Shown: in pieces, positions 44,501 to 55,254 of the stretch
Position numbering within the stretch: position 1 is the first letter of the stretch
Layout of the letters: the number at the start of each line of letters is the position of its first letter
Assembly (NCBI GenBank): GCA_022559845.1
Contig: CM040127.1
Location: 37,534,708 to 37,598,707, forward strand
DNA length: 64,000 nt
Direction: 5' to 3'
From: Amorphophallus konjac
Taxonomy: Eukaryota; Streptophyta; Magnoliopsida; Alismatales; Araceae
Program-made: the position numbers and the translations under genes
The notes under the pieces: model-generated
The model's database searches: none
Told to the model about the DNA's origin: nothing
What the model saw: only the letters and a program-made list of their open reading frames with translations

Positions 44501-46124
44501 CGAGGTGTTCACTGACCATCAGAGTTTGAGGTATGTGTTCTCGCAGAGAGATCTGAACCTCAGACAGAGGCGTTGGATGGAGTTCATGAAGGACTATGAC
44601 TTCACCCTGTCTTATCAGCCGGGCAGGATGAATGTCGTCGCCGATGCCTTGAGTCGGAAGGTCGTGATCAGTGCCTTGATGTTGAGGAAGTGGAGGCTCT
44701 GGGAACAGGTGCCCGAAGTATCTTTCAGGCTCAAGATTCCCCAGGAGCCAGGGTTGGCAGTGCTTGCGAGCCTGACTGTCACTCCTGCTATCCGTCGTCA
44801 GGTGACAGAGGCTCAGCATGCGGACCCTGAGTTGCCCCGGATTTTGGCGATAGCTGATGTGGAGCTTGGCGAGGACGGTGCTGCGAGGTTTCGTGGCAGG
44901 CTGTACGTCCCAGGGGAGGAGCAGGTTCGTCGTGCGGTGTTACGCGAGGCTCATGGGAGCAGGTACACTGTGCACCCGGGTGCGACGAAGATGTATCGGA
45001 ACTTGCGGAGGCAGTTCTGGTGGCCTGGCATGAAGAGAGATGTGGCCGAGTTTGTGGCCAGGTGCCTGATCTGTCAGCAAGTGAAGGCGGAGCATCAGCG
45101 ACCAGGCGGTACTCTCCAGCCCTTGGATGTTCCTGCTTGGAAGTGGGACCATGTGACCACGGATTTTGTGGGGGGGTTGCCCAGAACCCCGACTGGGCAG
45201 GACAGTATTTGGTTGCTGGTGGATCGGCTGACGAAGGTGACGCGGTTGCTACCGGTCAAGGTCAGCTGGAGCGTGCCTAAGTTGGCTCGTCTTTATGTGG
45301 AGCGGATCGTTCCGTTGCATGGGGTTCCCATTTCGATCGTGTCGGATCGGGATCCGCGCTTCACTTCTGGATTCTGGAGGAGTTTCCAGCGAGCTCTTGG
45401 CACGGAGTTGGCATTTAGCTCGGCGTATCATCCACAGTCGGATGGTCAGTCTGAGAGGACCATTCAGACTTTGGAGGACATGCTGAGGTCCTGCTGCCTG
45501 GAGTGGCAGGGGAGTTGGATTCATCACCTACCGTTGGTGGAGTTTGCCTATAACAACAGCTTTCATTCGAGCATCGGCATGGCTCCCTATGAGGCTCTGT
45601 ATGGGCGTCCTTGTCGGACTCCACTCGATTGGTTTGAGGTGGGTGAGCGTGTTTTGACGGGACCGGAATTGGTGCAGCAATGTGTGGATGTTGTGCACCT
45701 GGTTCGTCAGAACATGTTGGCGGCCCAGAGTCGGCAAAAGAGCTATGCTGACCGTAGGCGGCAGCCCCTCGAGTTCGCCGTGGGCGATCATGTGTTCTTG
45801 AGAGTTTCTCCGATGAAGGGGGTGATGCGGTTTGGACGGCGTGGGAAGCTGAGTCCCCGCTATATTGGTCCTTTCGCGATTGTGGGGCGCATCGGTGAGG
45901 TTGCTTACCGGTTGCAGTTACCTCCTGAGTTGGCGTCGGTGCATGACGTGTTCCACGTCTCGATGTTGCGGAAGTATATGCCCGATGACTCTCATGTGCT
46001 CGAGTTTTCCGTTTGGCCTGAGGTGACTCCAGATCTTTCTCTCCCAGAGTTTCCGATCCGCGTGGAGGATAGGCGAGAGCAGCGCCTGCGGAACAAGGTT
46101 ATTCCCTTGGTGAAGGTCGTGTGA
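41532..46124 (+). CDS. Gag-Pol polyprotein of element C (1530 codons, chromodomain truncated)
   Basis: The first ATG (41532, [17 protein letters not shown]) is preferred over an in-frame GTG 19 codons upstream. Domains in order: gag ([11 protein letters not shown] and [12 protein letters not shown], residues ~90-250); zinc knuckle [14 protein letters not shown] (~368); aspartic protease [10 protein letters not shown] (~450); reverse transcriptase with the FVDD box (~785); RNase H starting [12 protein letters not shown] (~932); integrase zinc-binding region [12 protein letters not shown]...CLICQQVK (~1146); and catalytic integrase with [17 protein letters not shown] and DGQSERT (~1215-1307). 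The tail [11 protein letters not shown]...[13 protein letters not shown] leads into a chromodomain that ends early at TGA (46122-46124). The single long frame and the near-identical LTRs imply recent activity. Protease, RT, RNase H and integrase motifs all look intact. Confidence 0.97.
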   Translation: MAPRRSSRSQQGQSAGGQEIQQEVQQRDQEEHSRAPRGATEAEDAARVPGAEGFLRGMYHLMSQQFGGEAGEGSSVRGGPGRAVRDFMQFHPPYFNGQADPDAARDWLDEMERVFSSAKSAAEDRVVLAYNQLQGTARRWWSSEWKTSFQLRPLEQIEWDDFVSAFERTYCPDVVTTQRMREFLELVQGDMSVLQYRARFVELGRYAPHIMEHERVRTTQFVQGLRLELRHHLIANGATDLETASRVAISLEMDMQRTRGPISQGQSVSGRSQQSATQQQGSFQRVSGGSGVPASAASVTGSASFGSKVKKFLKKSLRKKHKDQGQASSGSVQQPFSLQRQGSVGGSRGPCPRCSGTHPGRQCTAPIICFRCDQPRHMARDCPQRPLQQQVPQQQQQQGQYPPLPRSASVGGRQRARGQITHLTRAEAVASQLVEGTVQILGCAARVLFDSGASHSFISEDFASSVEEPVTQLSCDLAVELPSGDFMVTPYCFDQVPVWIDGRSMPGRLYALQLRDYDVILGMDWLETHRAVVDCGMKRVYFQHPSKRTFYFQGIRSTSSRFLISAIRARRLLDSGCQGFLASVVVSDRMEPNVEDIAVVCEFPDVFPEELPGLPPQREIDFVIEVVPGTGPLAKAPYRMAPAELRELRAQLQELLAKGYIRPSFSPWGAPVLFVKKKDGSLRLCIDYRQLNEVTVKNKYPLPRIDDLFDQLQSARVFSRVDLRSGYYQLRIRESDVEKTAFCTRYGHYEFLVMPFGLTNAPAAFMDLMQRVFHPYLDQFVVIFVDDILVYSQSAEEHAYHLGVVLQTLRDHQLYAKLSKCEFWLSEVHFLGHVISGDGISVDPAKVEAVMQWPRPRSVTEIRSFLGLAGYYRRFIQDFSRIATPMTRLTRKDVPFVWSEECELSFSELKRLLTSAPVLVLPSGSGGFVVCTDASGVGLGAVLMQHGRVVAYASRQLKPHEENYPTHDLELAAVIFALKIWRHYLYGEKFEVFTDHQSLRYVFSQRDLNLRQRRWMEFMKDYDFTLSYQPGRMNVVADALSRKVVISALMLRKWRLWEQVPEVSFRLKIPQEPGLAVLASLTVTPAIRRQVTEAQHADPELPRILAIADVELGEDGAARFRGRLYVPGEEQVRRAVLREAHGSRYTVHPGATKMYRNLRRQFWWPGMKRDVAEFVARCLICQQVKAEHQRPGGTLQPLDVPAWKWDHVTTDFVGGLPRTPTGQDSIWLLVDRLTKVTRLLPVKVSWSVPKLARLYVERIVPLHGVPISIVSDRDPRFTSGFWRSFQRALGTELAFSSAYHPQSDGQSERTIQTLEDMLRSCCLEWQGSWIHHLPLVEFAYNNSFHSSIGMAPYEALYGRPCRTPLDWFEVGERVLTGPELVQQCVDVVHLVRQNMLAAQSRQKSYADRRRQPLEFAVGDHVFLRVSPMKGVMRFGRRGKLSPRYIGPFAIVGRIGEVAYRLQLPPELASVHDVFHVSMLRKYMPDDSHVLEFSVWPEVTPDLSLPEFPIRVEDRREQRLRNKVIPLVKVV

Positions 46125-46202
46125 CAACGACACTCTGGTGGTGAGGCTTCGTGGGAACGTGAGGACGAGATGCGTCAGCAGTTCCCGTACCTGTTTGAGT
46201 GA
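46125..46202 (+). other. Untranslated remainder of the integrase chromodomain of C
   Basis: The frame continues after the TGA for 25 codons with GGEASWEREDEMRQQFPYLF before its original stop at 46200-46202. It aligns with the intact chromodomain end of element D (HEATWEPEESMRRRFPELF). The stop replaces the tryptophan that D has at this place (VQVQW), so one base change, TGG to TGA, explains it. Confidence 0.85.
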
Positions 46203-46256
46203 GTCTTCCTCTTCTTTCCCCTTGGGTTGTTCTCAATTTCGAGGACGAAATTCCTT

Positions 46257-46268
46257 AAGGGGGGAGGG
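46257..46268 (+). promoter_or_regulatory. Polypurine tract of element C
   Basis: AAGGGGGGAGGG just before the 3' LTR start. Confidence 0.93.
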
Positions 46269-46269
46269 C

Positions 46270-48947
46270 TGTAATATCCCGGACCTTTCGGATCCTTCTT
46301 CGTGGGTCCCGGATCTGGTTTTCGGAGTGTCCGGCTCCGTTGTGTCCGAAATTTCGTTTCGGACATCTTTCGTGTTCGGGTCGGCGCGATCCGGAGTTGT
46401 TTCGGAGGCCCGGAGGCGTTCCGCGGCTTTTCCGCGTGTGTTTTCCGATTCCCGGTGTGTGTTTCGGCTTTTCTCTTCGGACGCTCGTTGCGGGTGAACC
46501 GGGCTGTTCACACGGACACGAGTGGTACCGTTGCGATCGGTGCGTTCCGAGGATCGCGGGGGTGTGATTTCCTATTTTTTTGGAATTTTACGGATTTTCC
46601 GGGTTTTTCTATAAAACCCTTTTTCTTTTCTCTCTCCCCCCCCACCATATTCTTCTTCCTCCTTCCTCCTCCACCGTGTCTCCCTCCCTCTCCCTCTCTT
46701 CCTCCCGGTTGGCCACGGCGAGCTCCCCTTCGGCTGCAGACGGCGGCGGGGCGACGGCGCGGCGACGTGGGCGGCGGCGAGGCGGTCGTGGGGGCGTGCG
46801 GCAAGCGTGGGAAGCTTAAGGAAGAACGAGGGTTTTCAAGCGTTCTTCGCGATTCGTGGACGATCCGGCGGAGCATTCGCTCCATTGAGGTAGGGTGACG
46901 TTCCCTAGCTCTTCGCCGTTCTTTTCCGTGGTTTGTAGGCCGCGGGGAGGCCGAGAGAGGCATGTTTGGGCGTTTTTGGGGTTTTTCCATGTTTTGGGGT
47001 GAGCCGCCCGATCTATGGTTTTAGCCCATGATTCTATGTTTTGGTGGCTTAGATGCATGCTAGGGGTCCCCAGGGGTCTTCCCCCTTGTTTTCCCCCTCT
47101 CCGGTGGAGGTACGGGGGCGTGGTTGGTGTTTTTGGGGTTCTCCCGCCGTAGCGTGCTCTGGGGCAAGCGACGGTCACTCCAGTGACCGTCACATGCTTG
47201 TAACGCCCCTAGAGGGGTGCGTTACTTCCCTGGGTGTTGGCCTTTGGGGTCGAGGGCTGTAACGGTCCTGCGACTGGCCGCCGTTTGCTAGTGACGGCCC
47301 TGGGCTGGGCCGTCACATGCTTTCGACCGTTGGGTTTTGACCGTTGGGGGTCAGGCCATGTAACGCACCGAGATAGGCGCGTTACATGCATGTAACGCAC
47401 TGGGGCAGGAGCGTTACTTCCTGTTGTCCCCCATGTGGATGGGCCAAGCGACGCACTGGGCCCAGCGCGTTACTTACAAGCGACTCGCTGGGGCAGGCAC
47501 GTCACTTCCCTTTCCATCCCGAGCGTGAGGGCCATGCGACGCGCTGGTCTAGGCGCGTCACATGCGAGTAACGCACTGAGCCCGACGCGTTGCTTGCAAG
47601 CGACGCGCCAGGGTAAGCGCGTTACTTTCCCTGTGGTTTTCGTGGGTGTGGGGTGCCATGTGACGCCCTGGCCTAGGTGCGCCGCTTCCAAGCGACGCAC
47701 TAGGGTGGGCGCGTCGCTTCCCCCTACCCCCTGGCCGTGTGACGGTCCGCCTTAGACCGCTATTTCCAAGTGACGGCCCTAGAGTGGACCGCCATTTGGC
47801 AGTGACGGTCTGAGGGTAGACCGCCACTTCCTGTGTTGCCCCATGAGGGTGGCAACCTCGCTTTTCTCCGACCGTGGTCTCCGTGTGACGGGACTGGTGC
47901 GTGGGGTGATTCCCACACGTTGTCGGGCTTGGGTGTTGTTTTCCGTGACTCGAGAGTCTACTCCTTTAGCGACCCTCCACTAGTCGTAGCCCACCAGTGC
48001 GCGGTGCTGGTCTCACCTGGGAGTGGTGTACGGGCACCCACCTTTCGAGACGGTTTGTGGACCGGTTACCGTAGGCCGCTCGTCGGTAGCCAGAGTCCGG
48101 CTACGGGGGAAAACCGGTCAGAGGACCAGACCTAGTGACGCAAGGTCTGTGTGTGCACACGTGGTTGGGGGCGGTTGGACCCACGTCGACGGGCGTGACC
48201 CCAACTAGTTACTTGTTTGTGGTTACTTGTACGGTGTTTGCGCCTCGGGTAGGACCTACCATGTCAGGCGGTGCACCTGCGGTGCGGTGTAAGACGCCAG
48301 GGGACGCTACCGGCTGTGCTTCTAGTGGGTGGTACTCCTGTCGAGTACGGAGTGTCAGACTGTCAGTCGTGTGTTTCCGACCTTCGGGTTTTTGACGGTT
48401 CAACCGTTGAGTTTCAGTTTCCTCGTACCGTGGCACGTGTCTCGGTTTACGTGCCGTTAGGGTCTAGTTCTGTAGAGTACAGGGCTTTCCTTTCCGAGGT
48501 ACTTTTCTACCGCTAGTGTAGTGGTTTCTCGTTTTTCGAGGTAGGGTTCGAGTGATCCCTACTGAGTCTTGTTCCGAGACTCATTCCCTGCGTGTTTTCA
48601 CCGTGTTTCAGGTGAGGCGCCACCTTCGGGGAGCGCGTCAGGAGCGCAGCGTGGTGCGGGTGCCCAGCGGTAGTGCCGGAGGTCAGAGCCGGGGGATGCC
48701 CCGTGTAGCTGTACTTTCCTTTCTTGTCACTGTACTAGTCGTGGACTATTGTTATTGTGTTATTTTCTGTTGTGGACCATGTAAAATGTTATTCTATTAT
48801 AACTGTTTAATTTCTGCAATTATTTGTGATACTTGTGTAGTCTCCACACCATCCTTTTTAACCTTTCCGAGTCTTCGGGCTCGTGGGTGGCGGTGCGAGT
48901 CTCGGGTTATCGGGCCTTCCCGGTAATCGGATTCTCGGGTCGTTACA
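46270..48947 (+). repeat. Element C 3' LTR (2678 bp)
   Basis: It has the same length as the 5' LTR and about ten visible mismatches to it (for example near 46559, 47390, 47489, 47499, 47632, 48078, 48517, 48524, 48531 and 48865). It carries the same TATA box (46610) and palindrome array (47175-47832). Confidence 0.97.
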
Positions 48948-49042
48948 GGTCGAGTGAGTTAATCGGTCGGTTAAGGTGGTAACCTGGCCCCATCAAAGGA
49001 GCGTATCTCACCCAGCGCTATGTAACTCAACCTACTCCGGTT

Positions 49043-49065
49043 TAACCGGTTGTCAAAGTGGCCCT
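49043..49065 (-). repeat. Harbinger right terminal inverted repeat
   Basis: On the minus strand it starts AGGGCCACTTTGACAACC, pairing with the left end. Another 90 bp of the transposon lies between it and element C (48953-49042). Confidence 0.88.
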
Positions 49066-51777
49066 TGAGTATTTTGTTCCTAATACTTTAGACTAACTAC
49101 CTTCAAAAAATTTTATTAGGAGGTCGAGTATCCAAGGAGTTAGGATCTTCTAAAGTTGCTGGTTTCATCACACCAACCTAGGAAATTGTGCAACGGGGTG
49201 CTGAAGATCAAGGAATTAGGATGCCTAAACGAGGTAATTAGAATTAGATGCTTTAGAACTTTTTGTTCCCAATAGTTTCATCTTCTTAACCTCCAAATTT
49301 CACGTCCTTAGGTCAAGAGGTTGAGGAGTTAGAGAGACGTGAAGTTGCTGAAAGAGCACAGGAAGAAAAGAACTAGGATGATCCTTGAAGACCCAAAATT
49401 GGAAGTTTAAAGCCCAGTTAAGAGGTAGGTTATCTCATGAACGGTAAAAACATATTGTTAGGAGTAAAAGCCCTCTTGATTTGCTCGATTTCATGGTTTA
49501 TATGTAGAGAACTTCATGTTTTACTAGATTCATGCACTTGTATGTCATGCATGCATATTCTTAGCCCTAACTAAGTTAAAATATAATCTTCTTGTTAATT
49601 CAGAAAAAATCCTATGCATCTTGTTAGTTTAGCCTTCGTTCTATCATGTGGAAGTTTATATATGATTTTCAGACATGATGTGAGTTAAAACCTTAGAATC
49701 TTCTTGTTCTATTTACTGTCAGCAGTGCTCTGACGGATTACACTTAGACCGTCACATGACTGTAACGGCCTTACGATAACCCGTCACACTCTCTGTTGTG
49801 CTTAAATTATTCTGTTGTCTCTAACGCACCACAGCAGGAGCGTTACTACTGTAATGGCCCCTCGACAAACCGTCACACGGGCTGTAACGTGCCTATGCTA
49901 GACCGTTAGAACTCTGTTTTCAGTCAACTAGAGACGGAATGGAAATTAGTCAAGTCTATTTATAAAATAAGCCTAGTTATCTAAGTTTTAACCTATTTTC
50001 ATAAACCTGGAGTTATTTATTGGTTCATGGTAGGAATTGCATGTTCAAGCATTTTTGAGTTATTTTGAAGATACATATTAATTTCATTGACTAAATTCTA
50101 TAGTTTATATTTAAATCATGATTTTTAAAATATTAACAGAGTTTTTACCATGATTTCACATTGTTACACAGTCTCTCTCCATCTATAGAGTCAATTTCTC
50201 TAAGTACATGGCGTATATTCCGGTATATGGCCATTAGTTTACACTTTGTACTATAGGAACATATTCTTGAACATGAGGACCTCTCTATTGGATATTCCTT
50301 CAAATGAACTAGGAAATCTTATTTCAAGGCCTCCGTAATTCTCTGCGAGCCTGGGATTCCTACTAGGACGCCGAGTTGGTTGTACCATGAAAGCCCAATT
50401 ACTAGAAAGTACTATCGAAGTTTCTGGTTCTGGTATGTAACGGATCTAGATTGGACCGTCATGATGATATAACGGCCTAATAAACGACCGTCACATATAC
50501 TGAGTCTATTTTATTGCTTCCGGATTCAGATCATTGTAACGGCCCAATACAGGAGCGTCACGTTATGTAACGGCCCAGTATAAGACCGCCACAGTTCTAT
50601 ATTTCGTTAACCTGAGGTTTGACCAAGGGGTTGATATTCTAAAGTTCCTAGATGGATTATTGATGATCTATGACTTGTCATATTGTCTAAAGAAACTTAA
50701 TTTAAATTATGAAAGTTAAGAAATGTACTGTTATGCTGTCGAATTATTTTCATAAGTATAACCTTATTTTAAGTCATTCTGGACCTCGCGTTTCTTCATT
50801 GAAGCATTCATTCAATTGAATTATTGTCATCATGAACTTATTGGAATTGTACATTCTTGGCCATATTTTATTACTTGAAACGTGAAAATAGTTTGATTTA
50901 TACTTGAAGATGCGATCGAGCACTGATTGTGTTCAAGGGCTCTATGCTAGTCCCATCGGCTGATTGTCGGAAACATACTATTATAAACCGTGGGGTATGA
51001 TGCTACTGGCGTCGCATTGCACTGGGAGTACTTTCTATATAAATAAGTGAAAATCCACGGGAATCGTGAAAAATACTTGTACATGACTTTCTTGCTTGTT
51101 ACCTGATATTCCATAAAAATTCACCAAATACTTGCTCATAAGCAAAAGATGTTTGGATGATGACTACGTGGTATTGCTAGTACATTCTCGATACATTCTT
51201 ATTCATGAAAGGTCAATATCATGTTCTTGTTACATTCTTGCTAGTTCATAATTGCTCTCATTCTATCTTAACGATCATCTTGGTTACTTTAGATTATTCG
51301 CTTGATTTATCGCATTTCGCATGATTTTACCTTATTTCTCTAGAGCTAAAAATGTTAATTACTTTAATAGTACCAATCATATTGATGCGAAGATACCTAC
51401 TGGACAAGTGTGCTCATTACCTATTTCTAATCTTTTTCAGGAGATGGAAGTGATTCAAATTCGGATTCGAGTTATACAAGTAGCGGGTCCGAGAGTTAAT
51501 GAAGAATGAGTGAAGACTTAGGAAGTCTATATTGTTTAGATTGAGTCTATGTAATTTTCTATTTTCTTGAGTCTAGTATGATGAAGGAAATTGATTTAGT
51601 AATTGTAATTGAGTATGTGAGTATTAATGAAATAAGTTAAAGTTTGATTAAATAATTGTGCAATTACATTCTTATGTGTGATTGTCTTGCGCTCTGATCG
51701 TTCTTGCTTGCAAGAGGCTTACCATGCCGGCTGTTCGCGTTCCTTGAGCTAGTCTTCTGCTATAATAAAGGCTCGGG
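49066..51777 (+). repeat. Element D 5' LTR, second part
   Basis: It matches 55910-58621 of the 3' LTR from gagtattttgttcc to ataaaggctcggg. It ends abruptly at 51777, eight bases short of the LTR end seen on the right (acgtgaca). Confidence 0.92.
49730..50603 (+). repeat. Palindromic units in LTR D (two clusters)
   Basis: Clusters at 49730-49912 and 50433-50603 contain units such as TGTAACGGCCn(8)ACCCGTCACA, CTAACGCACCACAGCAGGAG followed by CGTTAC, and TAACGGCCCAGTATAAGACC. The arms pair imperfectly. One unit is nearly the same as a unit in LTR C (TAACGCACTGGGGCAGGAGC) although the rest of the LTRs is unrelated. The 3' LTR repeats both clusters at about 56570-56755 and 57285-57440. Confidence 0.8.
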
Positions 51778-54700
51778 GCCTAGAAGAAGAGGAAGCGCCC
51801 AGGGATGATGGGCTTATGGAAGGTACTCTTCAAATTTATTCTCGTCCTGCATTTGTGCTATTTGATATTGGTGCCTCTCATTCTTTTATCTCCACTACCT
51901 TTGCAAAAATATTACCAATCGCATCAGTTCCCTTACCTTCAGATCTTGCTATCACTACACCCTTAGGTTCTGGAACAAAGCTTACCGATTATTATCCTGA
52001 TAGCAAAGTGATAGTAGAAGGTCATAATCTCCCCGCAAACTTAGTATGCCTTGACATGAAAGGTTATGATGTCATTTTAGGGATAGATTGGCTTATAGAT
52101 CATGATACTTATATCAATTATAGAAATAGGATTATATCCTTCCGAAAACCCGATCTTCTAAGATTCTCTTTCCTTGGCATTAAATACAAGAAACACCCCA
52201 CTATCATATCTTCCCTTCACGCTTGCAAACTCATCTCGCAAGGATGTAAAGCTTTTCTTGCTTCTGTCATTGTTATCGAGTCCAAGGAATTTATCATAGC
52301 AGACATTCCTATCGTAAATGAGTTTCCAGATGTGTTTTCACCAGACTTACAAAATTTACCACCCGAGAGGGAAGTAAACTTCACCATCGAACTCATTCCA
52401 GGAGCAGCACCTGTTTCTATAGCCCCTTACAGGATGTCCCCTACGGAACTCAGGGAATTAAAAAGGCAGTTGCAGGAACTACTAGATAAGGGTTTCATCA
52501 GACCTAGCACATCCCCCTGGAGTGCGCTGGTGCTATTTGTCAAGAAGAAGGATAGCTCTCTCAGGCTGTGTATAAACTACCGGCGACTAAATCAACTCAC
52601 AATCAAGAATAAATATCCGTTGCCGCGTATTGATGAGCTCTTCGATCAGCTTTCAGGAGCAGAGTATTTTTCTAAGATAGACCTCAGGTCGGGTTATCAT
52701 CAGCTTAGAATTAAAGAAGAAGATATTTATAAATCGACTTTTCGAAGTCGTTATGGCCACTATGAATTTGTGGTAATGCCGTTTGGGTTAACAAATGCCC
52801 TAGCAGCATTTATGCAACTCATGAACAATATTTTCAACCATACTTGGACCAGTTCATTGTCATCTCCATTGATGATATCTTGATATACTCCAAGACAAAA
52901 GAGGAGCATGAAGAACATTTGAGGATAGCCTTGCAAACACTTAGAGAACGTAAACTTTATGCCAAGCTTAACAAATGTGAATTCAAGCTCAAGGAAGTTT
53001 CATTCCTAGGCCACATTATTTCAAAGGAATGTATCGTTGTAGATCCTTCGAAAGTCGAAGCTGTCAGAAATTGGAGCCGGCCAACGACTGTATCAGAAGT
53101 AAGAAGCTTTCTAGGACTAGCTGGTTATTATAGGAGATTCATTAAGGACTTCTCAAAAATTGTGGTTCCTTTAACTAGACTTACTAGAAAAGAAAATCTT
53201 TTTGTCTAGTCAAAGGAATGTGAAAAGAGCTTTCAAAATCTTAAGAATTATCTTACTACAGCTCCTATTTTATCACTATCAGTGGAGGGTGGTGGATTCG
53301 AAGTATATACGGATGCATCTGGTATTGACTTAGGATGCGTCCTCATGCAAAATGGAAAAGTAATCTGTTACTCTTCAAGACAATTGAAACGTCACGAGAA
53401 AAATTAACTTGTGAATGATTTGGAATTGGCAGCTGTTATCTTCGCCTTAAAAATTTGGCGTCATTATCTCTGTGGAGAAAAGTTCACGGTCTACTCGGAC
53501 CCAAAAGCTTGAAATACTTATTCTCTCAAAAGGAGCTTAATATGAGGCATAGGAGGTGGTTAGAATATCTCAAGGACTTTGATTTTGCTATTCAATATCA
53601 TCCTGGCAAGGCTAATGCTGTAGCAGATGCACTCAGCAGAAAACCAATGGGTATGCTATCAAGTCTTATGATTAGTGTGACTAACCTTATTCCTCAATTT
53701 GCACAGTTGAACTTAGATATTGACATAAAGGAAGAGGATTGTTTCATAGCTAATATCCGAGCTCAACCTACATTAATAGAGGATCTGGTCAAGTTACAAA
53801 ATGATGATCCGGTATTACTAGAAATTAAGGCCAGTGTTGAACAAAGGCCGGAGTTTTCTATTTCCAATGATGGAAGATTGTTATTTAAGGGCCGAATATG
53901 TGTACCAGATCATGATGCTACAAAGAAACTGATCCTAGAAGAAGCACATAATTCGAAGTACACCATTCATCCAGGAGGTACAAAGATGTATCAAGATCTC
54001 AAAAGAAATTTCTGGTGGCCCGATATGAAGAGAGAAATAGCTGATTTCATGTCCCGCTGTCTCACTTGCCAACAAGTTAAAGCAGAACATTTGAGACCCG
54101 CAGGAAAATTACATCCCTTGAATATTCCCGAATGGAAATGGAAGAGTATAGGGATAGATTTCATTAAGGGTTTACCCAAGACCAGAGGAGGACATGACGG
54201 AATATGGGTAATCATAGACCGATTGACTAAATCCGCACACTTCATACCAATAAAGAGTCGATGGTCTGTGGATATTCTAGCAACTTTATACATAAAGGAA
54301 ATTGTTAAATTACATGGTGTCCCTATCACTATTATATCTGATAGAGATCCTCGATTCACATCACAGTTCTGGAAGGGTCTACAACATTCATTAGGGACTA
54401 GATTGAATTTTAGCACAGCCTTTCATCCTCAAACTGATGGTCAGACGGAAAGAACAAATCAAGTAGTAGACGATATGCTCAGGGCTTGTGTTATGGATTT
54501 TGGAGGAAGTTGGCATGATCACTTGCCACTGGTAGAATTTACATATAATAACAGTTATCAAGCCAGCATACAAATGGCACCTTTTGAAGCGTTATATGAA
54601 AAAAGTTGTAGATCACCAATATGTTGGAACGAAATAGGGGAAAAGTAATTTTTAGGCCCCGACCTTATCAGGGATTCTACAGAGAAAATTAAGCTCATAC

Positions 54701-55254
54701 GAGAAAGACTGCAGATGGCACAAGATAGGCAAAAGTCTTATGCTGATAATCGAAGGCGCGACTTGGAGTTTCAGGTTGGAGATCATGTATATTTGAAGGT
54801 TTCTCCGAGTCGTGGTATTCGAAGATTTGGCATCAAAGGCAAGCTAACTCCAAGGTTCATTGGCCCATTTGAAATTCTCGAAAGGGTCGGTGAAGTGGCT
54901 TATAGACTGACTTTACCTCCACAATTAGCAGGAGTTCATGACGTATTTCACATCACTATGCTAAAGAAGTACGTATATGATCCTGACCATGTTATCACTT
55001 ATGATAATTTGGAGATCCAAAAAGACCTGACATACGAGCAGAAACCAGTCAGGATTCGAGAACGAGAAGTGCGTCAACTAAGGAATAAAACTATTCCTAT
55101 GGTCCAAGTCCAATGGACGAAGCAATGGCCACATGAAGCAACATGGGAACCGGAAGAATCTATGCGTAGAAGATTCCCAGAATTATTCGATTGTAAGTAC
55201 ACTCTTCATCCATGTATTGAATTTGGGGACCAAATTCTTCTAAGTGGGGGAGGG
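51778..55254 (+). pseudogene. Element D pol (protease, RT, RNase H, integrase, chromodomain), degenerate
   Basis: It begins with the last gag residues ([18 protein letters not shown]), fused directly to the LTR edge. Protease: [13 protein letters not shown], with Ile in place of Ser/Thr after the catalytic Asp. RT follows ([27 protein letters not shown]), RNase H ([13 protein letters not shown]), integrase ([36 protein letters not shown]) and an intact chromodomain (QWTKQWPHEATWEPEE). Damage: frameshift near 52850, TAG at 53207-53209, TAA at 53405-53407, frameshift near 53505 and TAA at 54646-54648. The family is the same as C at the protein level, but base composition is much richer in A and T. 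Confidence 0.93.
55242..55254 (+). promoter_or_regulatory. Polypurine tract of element D
   Basis: AAGTGGGGGAGGG precedes the LTR start TGTAGCGCCCC. Confidence 0.88.

Larger units (their letters stand above)
38690..48947 (+). mobile_element. Element C: complete young Ty3/gypsy chromovirus (Tekay/Del-like), 10,258 bp
   Basis: Two 2678-bp LTRs, a tRNA-Met primer site, one long gag-pol frame and a polypurine tract are all present. A perfect 5-bp target duplication GGTCG flanks it (38685-38689 and 48948-48952). By eye the LTRs differ at only about ten positions (~0.4%), so insertion is recent. The only visible lesion in the coding region is a stop in the chromodomain at the C-terminus of integrase. 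Confidence 0.97.
29756..49065 (-). mobile_element. PIF/Harbinger DNA transposon (about 9 kb, itself carrying element C)
   Basis: The insertion has 23-bp terminal inverted repeats (29756-29778 and 49043-49065, 21 of 23 matching). It encodes a DDE transposase and a Myb/SANT-like protein, the two genes characteristic of PIF/Harbinger, all on the minus strand. The uninterrupted site is preserved in D's 3' LTR at 55900-55915 (agttctttagagtatttt), which shows that this whole block is an insertion. The expected 3-bp TTA-type duplication is present only approximately. About 10.26 kb of its length is element C. Confidence 0.9.
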
